Shown in pieces: positions 6,140 to 10,567 of a DNA stretch of 10,567 bases. The stretch is from Synergistaceae bacterium. Lineage in GTDB: Bacteria; Synergistota; Synergistia; Synergistales; Synergistaceae. The stretch is from NCBI GenBank assembly GCA_030539135.1, contig JAUNSQ010000039.1, forward strand, positions 1 to 10,567, given 5' to 3'. The notes beneath the pieces were generated by a model. The model was given only the letters and a program-made list of their open reading frames with translations. It searched no databases and was not told the origin of the DNA. A program made the translations under genes and the position numbers. Within the stretch, counting starts at the first letter, position 1; the number at the start of each line of letters is the position of its first letter.

Positions 6140-6301
6140 ATGAAACTTAGAATTCTGCTAGTATTCTCACTAATTTCTTCGCTTATCTGCTCCGTTCCGG
6201 CCGAGGCCGCGGACGGCTCGCAGATATCCACCGCCGCCGTAGGCGCGATGGTCGTAGGCGTCGGCATTCTCGCCGTGCTTATGAAGAAATTTATGGAGTA
6301 G
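6140..6301 (+). CDS. 53-aa signal-peptide plus single-TM peptide
   Basis: A tiny membrane protein of unknown family. Residues 1-24 form a good signal peptide (MKLRILLVFS core, AEAA cleavage site). The mature chain of about 29-30 residues has a short polar outer segment (DGSQIS) and one helix (31-48, AAVGAMVVGVGILAVLM) rich in Gly/Ala packing positions, then a basic KKFME tail at the inner face. I chose the ATG at 6140 because GGAAGGTGG lies 8 nt upstream; an in-frame TTG at 6092 would bury the signal peptide and lacks such a site. It is the first gene behind the module 2 promoter and ends 19 nt before THRRE-2. An accessory subunit of a membrane complex is plausible. Its layout recalls filamentous-phage coat proteins, but nothing else here is phage-like. 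Confidence 0.7.
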   Translation: MKLRILLVFSLISSLICSVPAEAADGSQISTAAVGAMVVGVGILAVLMKKFME

Positions 6302-6320
6302 TCGCGCCCGGGAGGCAAAG

Positions 6321-6692
6321 ATGTCGGCATCCAGCAAAAGAAAGGGACTGTTAAAATTCTTCTTAGTCATGGCGATCGTCATGGCGACAGTTTCGTGCGC
6401 CTGCGCGTCAGCCCTGCTTGAACCGAACGTCGTGCCTCAGACAAAGGAGACCTGCGACAGCGCGAACAGCCATGGAGACACACAGCTTGCCGCGTCGACA
6501 GAGTACTCCGCGTTTTGCGGACCCGCGGCTCAAAGGGACGAACACCTCAAACGCTTCTCCTCGGCCTGCTCCGTCCCTCAGTCACAAGCCGCGTCGCTCC
6601 TGTCTTTCACCGGATCTATCGCGCAGTGCGCGCAGGCGGAACATGCCCGCGTCACATTCGTATGCGTCAGCGCGACACACAGACGAGAATAA
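6321..6692 (+). CDS. THRRE-2: secreted small protein or regulatory leader, paralogue of 2777-3172
   Basis: A 123-aa protein of unrecognised family. Residues 1-31 look like a signal peptide (KRKGLLK, then FFLVMAIVMATVSCACAS, cleavage likely near ASA). The middle is Ser/Ala/Gln-rich with seven Cys in all (26, 28, 45, 66, 83, 103, 115). It ends CVSATHRRE. In both paralogues the last Cys is exactly eight residues before the final Glu, Arg-Arg is coded AGA-CGA, and the stop TAA is followed by TCC. The start is supported by GGGAGG with CAAAG before the ATG, and CCGGGAGGCAAA here is identical to the sequence ahead of OadB. It follows the 53-aa gene by 19 nt and is separated by 153 nt of structured spacer from the 61-aa decarboxylase-like subunit. 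Exported effector or nascent-chain regulator cannot be decided. Confidence 0.7.
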   Translation: MSASSKRKGLLKFFLVMAIVMATVSCACASALLEPNVVPQTKETCDSANSHGDTQLAASTEYSAFCGPAAQRDEHLKRFSSACSVPQSQAASLLSFTGSIAQCAQAEHARVTFVCVSATHRRE

Positions 6693-6845
6693 TCCGCACA
6701 ATCCCCCTCTGTTAAAAACCCCAATATACTTAATTACAGAAAGCTGCCCCGTTAGTAACGGAGCCTGCGCCGTTGTCCGCTTATGAACCGCGCAGCGCGG
6801 CCATTGTCCGCGTGATAGAAGAACTATGAAAGGACAAAGATAAAA
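6693..6845 (+). promoter_or_regulatory. Structured 153-nt spacer between THRRE-2 and the 61-aa gene
   Basis: No convincing gene. Two hairpins are visible: CCGTT-AGT-AACGG (6749-6761), extended by GCT/AGC (6743-6745 with 6762-6764), and CCGCG-CAG-CGCGG (6788-6800). The second is flanked by a near-repeat, CCGTTGTCCGC (6770-6780) and CCATTGTCCGC (6801-6811). A five-codon ORF (MKGQR, 6826-6843) ends 2 nt before the ATG at 6846 and contains AAAGGA, the likely ribosome site of the 61-aa gene; its translation is doubtful. The spacer resembles the 144-nt one before OadB in length and position but not in sequence. Confidence 0.45.
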
Positions 6846-7031
6846 ATGCAAAATATAACTATACCGATAGGGACCGTTTTCAACGGCCCGACAGGAGCTC
6901 TCGTGATGTCGCTGATAAGCCTCAGCATCGTCTTTCTGGTCTGCATAGGGCTGGTGCTCATAATGGACGCCACCCGCGGAATAGCCCAGATGATAGACAG
7001 GAGAAACGCCAACAGGACCCCCGGCAAATAA
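6846..7031 (+). CDS. 61-aa single-TM protein, OadG/MmdD-like small decarboxylase subunit
   Basis: A short N-terminal outer segment (MQNITIPIGTVFNGPTGA), one hydrophobic helix at about 18-40 (LVMSLISLSIVFLVCIGLVLIM), then a cytoplasmic tail DATRGIAQMIDRRNANRTPGK. This is the layout of the gamma (OadG) and delta (MmdD) subunits of sodium-pump decarboxylases, and the helix followed by an IxxMID-type stretch recalls MmdD from memory. Those proteins are usually 80-115 aa with a Pro/Ala-rich tail missing here; the small MmdE subunit is about 55 aa. With an OadB-like gene 2.4 kb upstream this assignment is reasonable but unproven. AAAGGA lies 11 nt upstream of the ATG. It is the last gene before the terminator at 7054. 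Confidence 0.6.
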   Translation: MQNITIPIGTVFNGPTGALVMSLISLSIVFLVCIGLVLIMDATRGIAQMIDRRNANRTPGK

Positions 7032-7053
7032 CCAACAGCCGAGGAGCAATAAA

Positions 7054-7083
7054 GAAGCCCGTGGAGGATTTTCCACGGGCTTC
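7054..7083. terminator. Strong bidirectional rho-independent terminator
   Basis: GAAGCCCGTGGA (7054-7065) and TCCACGGGCTTC (7072-7083) form a perfect 12-bp stem with a 6-nt loop. On the plus strand GATTTTGCTTT follows; on the minus strand TTTATTGC follows. It sits between the convergent 61-aa gene and CstA-2 and should serve both. Confidence 0.92.
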
Positions 7084-7113
7084 GATTTTGCTTTCACGCC
7101 TTGCTATATAAAA

Positions 7114-8592
7114 TCACTTCGCTTCACCGCTTTTTACACATTTCGTATAGAAAAGCGCGAGGCATGCCAGCGCGAATACTATCCCAATTGGATACGCCAC
7201 CTTAGCGGCAATCATTATCGAGTTCGCTCCCTCGGGCAGAGTCCCGCCGCTGAGCATCCGCGCGATCATCGGGCCAAAACCCTCTCCGGCCACGAGGATA
7301 TACGTACATGAGACGGCCGACATAAATGTCGCAGGAATGGCGGTTATCCAGAAGTTAGAGCGGTTTTTCGCCATATACGACGCGGCCGCCCAAAGAGCTA
7401 ACATAGCGAGCGTCTGGTTCGACCATGAGAAATAACGCCAGATTATCGAGAAGTCGACGCTTGTCGCTAAAAAAGCTCCTACCGCAAGCAACGCTGCCGA
7501 GAGCGTTAGACGCTTCGGGATCGGCTTCTGGTCAATCTTGAACCAATCGGCGATAGTCAAACGCGCGGAACGGAACGCCGTATCGCCGGAGGTTATCGGG
7601 CAGGCGATGACGCCGAGCATGGCGAGCACCATGCCTGTTTTGCCCATCGTGCTGGAACAGACGTTGTAGACGATACCCGCGACGCCGTTATAAGTTTTAA
7701 ACGCTTCGGCAAGTCCGGCCGTGCCGTTGTAAACACTGACACCCGCAGCCGCCCATACGAGGGCGATGACGCCTTCCGCGACCATCGCACCGTAGAAAGC
7801 TTTGCGGCCTTGCCTTTCAGACGTGAGACAGCGCGCCATCATCGGAGACTGCGTCGAATGGAAGCCGGATATGGCCCCACATGCGACTGTTATGAACATC
7901 AGTGGCCAAATCGGAAGGCCCTTCGGGTGTAAATTTGCAAAACTGTCCCACATCTCGGGCATCGGGTAGCCCTCGAAGAGAAGTCCTCCGCCAACACCGA
8001 GACACATGACGATAAGAGCGATGCCAAACAGCGGATAGAGGTTACCGATGAGCTTGTCTATTGGCAGCAGCGTCGCGAGGAAGTAGTAAATAAGAATTAC
8101 CGTGAGCCAGAAACTGGCGTCGAGCTTCTCAGGCGTGAGCATAGCCAAAAGTCCGGCAGGGCCGGTGGCGAAGACCGTACCTACGAGTATGAGCAGCACG
8201 ACCGAGAAGACGCGCATGACTGTCTTCATCGTCGGGCCGAGATACATGCCGACAACTTCTGAGATACTTCCGCCGTCATTGCGTTCAGACAACATGCCTG
8301 AATAATAATCGTGGACGGCTCCGGCAAATATAGTGCCGAAGACTATCCAGAAGTAGACCACCGGGCCCCACAGAGCTCCCTGGATGGCCCCGAATATCGG
8401 GCCAAGCCCCGCGATGTTAAGGACTTGGATAAGGAATATTTTCCATAGAGGCATTGGACAGTAGTCTACTCCGTCCGGATGGGCTACGGCTGGCGTCTGT
8501 CTGTCGTCGGGATGGAACACGCCTTCGACGAAGGCCCCGTAGAACACATAGCCTAAGATAAGCATTACAAGCGCGATAAGAAACGTAAACAT
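7114..8592 (-). CDS. cstA: CstA-family carbon-starvation transporter, copy 2
   Basis: A 492-aa paralogue of the protein at 4493-5971, with the same family blocks: QVLNIAGLGPIFGAIQGALWGP, IFAGAVHDYYSGMLSERN, GAISGFHSTQSPMMARC, CPITSGDTAFRSARL and IIWRYFSWSNQTLAML. Expected substrates are pyruvate or peptides, by analogy with CstA and BtsT. Its GFHSTQSPMMAR block looks closer to the family norm than copy 1 (GFHATQSPIMAR), so it may be the ancestral copy; this is a guess. The start is supported by AAGGGAGG 7 nt before the ATG. It is alone in its transcript, with its own upstream region (TATAAT at 8649-8654) and the shared terminator downstream. Unlike copy 1 it has no OadB partner, which suggests different regulation. 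No YbdD/YjiX-like companion gene follows. Confidence 0.93.
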   Translation of the reverse strand: MFTFLIALVMLILGYVFYGAFVEGVFHPDDRQTPAVAHPDGVDYCPMPLWKIFLIQVLNIAGLGPIFGAIQGALWGPVVYFWIVFGTIFAGAVHDYYSGMLSERNDGGSISEVVGMYLGPTMKTVMRVFSVVLLILVGTVFATGPAGLLAMLTPEKLDASFWLTVILIYYFLATLLPIDKLIGNLYPLFGIALIVMCLGVGGGLLFEGYPMPEMWDSFANLHPKGLPIWPLMFITVACGAISGFHSTQSPMMARCLTSERQGRKAFYGAMVAEGVIALVWAAAGVSVYNGTAGLAEAFKTYNGVAGIVYNVCSSTMGKTGMVLAMLGVIACPITSGDTAFRSARLTIADWFKIDQKPIPKRLTLSAALLAVGAFLATSVDFSIIWRYFSWSNQTLAMLALWAAASYMAKNRSNFWITAIPATFMSAVSCTYILVAGEGFGPMIARMLSGGTLPEGANSIMIAAKVAYPIGIVFALACLALFYTKCVKSGEAK

Positions 8593-8648
8593 GACACTAC
8601 CTCCCTTGATCGATGTATAAAAATGTGCAAGCTGTATTGCTACATAAA

Positions 8649-8654
8649 ATTATA
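8649..8654 (-). promoter_or_regulatory. -10 element of CstA-2
   Basis: The minus strand reads GCAGTATAATTTT, a perfect TATAAT about 57 nt before the ATG, predicting a start near 8642 and a 50-nt leader. No good -35 lies 17 nt upstream (GATGTA), so an activator may be needed. The rest of 8655-8790 is AT-rich and gene-free; it holds the short palindrome ATCGCGAT (8732-8739), which could be a regulator site. Confidence 0.5.
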
Positions 8655-8790
8655 CTGCGTTTTTAATTTTGTACATCGGTAAGCAAGGGTTTTTTTCAAA
8701 TTGTTTACGAATGTAATCGTGTATCAATTTTATCGCGATTGTTTCGAAAGAAGTCGGAATATTGCTTTGTATATAATAAGTTGAATTATT

Positions 8791-8807
8791 AAAAAGGACG
8801 GGATCCT
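8791..8807 (-). terminator. Weak terminator after the MATE gene
   Basis: On the minus strand AGGA-TCCCG-TCCT is followed by TTTTTAATAA, starting 4 nt after the MATE stop. The stem is only 4 bp (5 with a G-T pair), so termination may be leaky; leak would read toward CstA-2. Confidence 0.3.
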
Positions 8808-8810
8808 CGC

Positions 8811-10199
8811 CTATTCTGCGAAGCGCGCCTCCGGCGTGCGGAGCCAGCGTATTATCCTTATCAAAAAGAGGCACGCAAGCAGCCCTCCGCAGATGTCGCC
8901 AACCGGGAAGGAGAGCCATACCCCATTGAGGCCGAGGAATCTTGGCAGGAAGAACACAGGGAGGAACATGAAGAACACCTGGCGCAGCAGCGAGAGCAGG
9001 AGCGATTCCTTCGCCTTGCCAAGCCCTTGGAGCGCGGCGTTCGTAACAACGGGCAGCGCGAAAAAGACTATCCCGAGGTAGCTCATGCGGATGCCGGGGA
9101 CCGTGACGGCGATAAGCTCCGGGTCGCTCGTAAACATCCTCACGAACAGCGACGTGAATATCTCGGCGACTAAAAAGCTTACAACATAGAAGCCTGTCGC
9201 GAGTTTCAGCGCGTATTTAAGGGTGTGTATCACACGCCCAGGCTTGCCAGCCCCGTAATTATAGCCGACTATCGGCTGCGCGGCCTCGCCTATCGCGAGC
9301 GCGGGCAGGAAAATCATAGAGTCGAGGCTGAAAAATATTCCCAGCGCCGAGAGTGCTATGTCTCCGCCATAGAGTTTTATCATCTGGTTCATCACCGCCA
9401 TGTACGCGACGAAGGAGAGCTCGACGATAAACGGCGCGGAGCCGACGGAGCAGATGCGTTTGACGACGCTGAACTTCGGGCGCAGTATGTAATAGAGGCG
9501 GATGCGCAGCGGAGACTCCTTCATGAAGAAGTACGCTAGCCCCATCGCCGTAGCGAGCGACTGCGCGACGACCGTGCCAAGCGCCGCCCCTTCGACGCCC
9601 ATCCCCATCTTCAATATAAATAGCGCGTCGAGCGCGACGTTCGACAGAGCGCCGAGCATCTGCGTGCCCATCGCGTAGCGCGGGCTTCCGCAGGCGCGGA
9701 TGAACGAATTGAGCCCTCCGCCCATGAGGGCAAACGGGCCGCCGATGAGGATTATCCTCAGGTACGCGCGCGCGACTGGAAGGACGGCCTCGCTCGCGCC
9801 AGAGTAAAAGAGCAGGGTGTCGATGCCTGTGAAAGCCATAGCTATCCCGACCGCGCCGACAAGAGAGAGCATCGCCACCGCGTGGGCAAGGGCCTGTTCG
9901 GCCTTATGATGCTTCTCTGCGCCGCGAAGTATCGACACGCGCGACGCGCCGCCGACGCTTATCAGCAGTGTGCAGGCGAACATCAAAAGCATCGTCGGGA
10001 ACGACGTGCTGATCGCGGCCAGCCCGACTGGGCCGACCGCGTGGCCGACGAATATCCTGTCGACGATATTGTACACAGCCCCGGCGAGCATCCCGAGAAC
10101 CGCGGGAAGCGCGAAGCTGGCTATAAGTTTTGGGATGCGCTCCGTCCCCATGTCGAGGGCGGGGCCTTCGGAAAATTTTATGACTTTCATTCCTTTCAT
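8811..10199 (-). CDS. MATE-family efflux protein (MepA/DinF-like)
   Basis: A 462-aa inner-membrane protein of normal MATE length with about 12 helices in two similar halves. The N-terminal block DMGTERIPKLIASFALPAVLGMLAGAVYNIVDRIFVGHAVG is typical of MepA-like MATE proteins; the second half has the matching SLDSMIFLPALAIGEAAQPIVGYNYGAGK block. Members export cationic drugs, dyes or metabolites in exchange for sodium or protons; the substrate cannot be inferred. Starts at 10199 (MKGMKVIKF) and 10190 (MKVIKF) are both possible. Neither has a well-spaced Shine-Dalgarno, and a promoter -10 lies just upstream, so the message may be nearly leaderless. It is transcribed alone, divergent from the NuoE-like gene and 218 nt upstream of CstA-2. 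Confidence 0.9.
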   Translation of the reverse strand: MKGMKVIKFSEGPALDMGTERIPKLIASFALPAVLGMLAGAVYNIVDRIFVGHAVGPVGLAAISTSFPTMLLMFACTLLISVGGASRVSILRGAEKHHKAEQALAHAVAMLSLVGAVGIAMAFTGIDTLLFYSGASEAVLPVARAYLRIILIGGPFALMGGGLNSFIRACGSPRYAMGTQMLGALSNVALDALFILKMGMGVEGAALGTVVAQSLATAMGLAYFFMKESPLRIRLYYILRPKFSVVKRICSVGSAPFIVELSFVAYMAVMNQMIKLYGGDIALSALGIFFSLDSMIFLPALAIGEAAQPIVGYNYGAGKPGRVIHTLKYALKLATGFYVVSFLVAEIFTSLFVRMFTSDPELIAVTVPGIRMSYLGIVFFALPVVTNAALQGLGKAKESLLLSLLRQVFFMFLPVFFLPRFLGLNGVWLSFPVGDICGGLLACLFLIRIIRWLRTPEARFAE

Positions 10200-10213
10200 A
10201 ATAGACGAAAGAC

Positions 10214-10222
10214 ACTATAGCA
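10214..10222 (-). promoter_or_regulatory. Extended -10 promoter of the MATE gene
   Basis: On the minus strand TGCTATAGT gives TG-N-TATAGT. Transcription would start near 10207, only about 8 nt before the ATG at 10199. No good -35 is visible. Confidence 0.5.
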
Positions 10223-10291
10223 TATATGAATATTTTTGTTGCGTGATTACGCGGCTGATGTTTTTTCTTTAATCTTCGTACAAATCCCGTA

Positions 10292-10327
10292 TTGTGTGAA
10301 AACAATCACAAGCGTATAGTTTATAAT
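10292..10327 (+). promoter_or_regulatory. Promoter of the NuoE-like gene
   Basis: TTGTGT (10292-10297), 17 nt, TATAGT (10315-10320); a second -10 candidate, TATAAT, sits at 10322-10327. Either would start transcription 50-55 nt before the ATG at 10381. The -35 region is overlapped by the TGTGA-N6-TCACA palindrome. Confidence 0.55.
10295..10310. promoter_or_regulatory. Perfect CRP/FNR-family palindrome (TGTGA-N6-TCACA)
   Basis: TGTGAAAACAATCACA matches the symmetrical half-sites of the CRP family exactly. Its overlap with the -35 of the NuoE-like promoter would suggest repression there or activation of another start. The arms TTGTG and CACAA are 10 nt apart, not the 8 expected for a Rex site, so a Crp/Fnr-type regulator is preferred. 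It is also about 95 nt upstream of the MATE start. Confidence 0.5.
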
Positions 10328-10380
10328 GTGTTTATGAGCAATATCATATCCGCATAGATTTTGCGGCGGGAGGCGCCAGC

Positions 10381-10567
10381 ATGGTGAATGTTACGGTTTG
10401 TGTCGGCAGTTCGTGCCATCTAAAGGGCGCGGGGAATGTCGTGAAAGTTTTTCAATCCGCGATATCGGAGCGCGGGGCAGAAGACACAGTCTCTCTCAAC
10501 GGCTCTTTCTGCATGGGAGAGTGCATACACGAGGGAGTGTCCGTCAAGATAGACGGGGAGCTGTTCT
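10381..10567 (+). CDS. NuoE-like [2Fe-2S] (thioredoxin-like ferredoxin) subunit, 3'-truncated
   Basis: The first 62 residues of a thioredoxin-fold [2Fe-2S] protein; the right edge of the window cuts it. The four cluster ligands are visible: C7 and C12 (CVGSSCHLKGA) and C44 and C48 (FCMGECIHEGVSV), the C-x4-C ... C-x3-C pattern of NuoE/HoxE/HndA. In these proteins the subunit passes electrons between NADH-oxidising and hydrogenase or ferredoxin-linked partners. Starting directly with MVNVTVCVGSSCHLKG, without the helical N-terminal domain of true NuoE, it resembles the short single-domain versions next to [FeFe]-hydrogenase-like or sensory genes. GGGAGG 7 nt before the ATG supports the start. 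Partner genes should lie beyond the window. Confidence 0.85.
   Translation, partial: MVNVTVCVGSSCHLKGAGNVVKVFQSAISERGAEDTVSLNGSFCMGECIHEGVSVKIDGELF

Noticed and set aside
6140..6301. Filamentous-phage major coat (pVIII-like) protein
   Set aside because: The layout and the AMVV...KKF helix end resemble pVIII, but no phage replication, assembly or other coat genes are nearby and the operon context is metabolic.
6418..6786. Alternative 122-codon frame over THRRE-2
   Set aside because: It starts within THRRE-2 without a ribosome site, has low-complexity composition and lacks the conserved ends seen in THRRE-1/2.
6582..7097. 171-codon minus-strand frame across the THRRE-2 to 61-aa region
   Set aside because: It would run through the strong terminator stem and opposite two better-supported genes; no start site support.
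8672..8700. Sigma54 promoter for CstA-2
   Set aside because: The minus strand has a TTGCT but no GG-containing -24 element at the right distance.
8650..8919. 89-codon minus-strand frame after the MATE gene
   Set aside because: It starts out of frame inside the MATE coding end and runs through the AT-rich intergenic region; no ribosome site or recognisable features.
10292..10311. Rex (NADH-sensing repressor) site
   Set aside because: Arms TTGTG and CACAA are 10 nt apart instead of 8; the CRP-type reading of the same palindrome fits exactly.
1..10567. CRISPR array, tRNA/rRNA genes, insertion sequences or integrase
   Set aside because: No regularly spaced repeats, cloverleaf sequences, transposase motifs or terminal inverted repeats were seen.

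Overview
This window looks like chromosome from an anaerobic, amino-acid- or carboxylate-fermenting bacterium. GC content is moderately high, most genes have strong GGGAGG-type Shine-Dalgarno sites, and the content combines a sodium-pump decarboxylase beta subunit, two short CstA-type carriers, a MATE exporter and the start of a NuoE-like [2Fe-2S] subunit. By gene content and protein style my best guess is a Synergistota member (Cloacibacillus/Synergistes type). That is an inference and not a match. I see no rRNA, tRNA, CRISPR array, transposase or integrase.

Layout. Positions 1-2612 are a tight minus-strand operon: cupin, histidine phosphatase, membrane-anchored TPR protein, secreted 322-residue protein, and the first ten codons of another gene running off the left edge. 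Junctions are 4-nt overlapping, 12 nt, 1 nt and 22 nt.

Positions 2613-7083 are the accessory core on the plus strand. Two modules lie in tandem. Module 1: promoter at 2680, a 131-aa secreted protein ending CIDTTHRRE, a 144-nt spacer carrying a 16-codon leader peptide, OadB-like decarboxylase beta subunit, CstA-1. Module 2: nearly the same promoter at 6043, a 53-aa signal-peptide/single-TM peptide, a 123-aa secreted protein ending CVSATHRRE, a 153-nt structured spacer, and a 61-aa single-TM protein resembling the small gamma/delta subunits of the same decarboxylases. A strong 12-bp bidirectional terminator at 7054-7083 closes the block.

Positions 7114-8592 (minus) hold CstA-2, a close paralogue of CstA-1 of the same length (492 aa), convergent with module 2. 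Positions 8811-10199 (minus) hold a MATE-family exporter. From 10381 on the plus strand a NuoE-like [2Fe-2S] protein begins; its promoter overlaps a perfect TGTGA-N6-TCACA palindrome.

How it may work together (inference): OadB and the 61-aa protein could supply membrane parts of a sodium-translocating decarboxylase whose catalytic and biotin subunits are encoded elsewhere. The CstA carriers would import pyruvate, peptides or related substrates. The most unusual element is the pair of THRRE-ending secreted proteins. They are conserved at the signal peptide and the last nine residues, diverge in between, and each lies upstream of a decarboxylase membrane subunit behind a shared promoter type. 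This is the layout of regulatory nascent-chain (SecM/MifM/VemP-like) leaders, although a secreted-protein role is equally possible.
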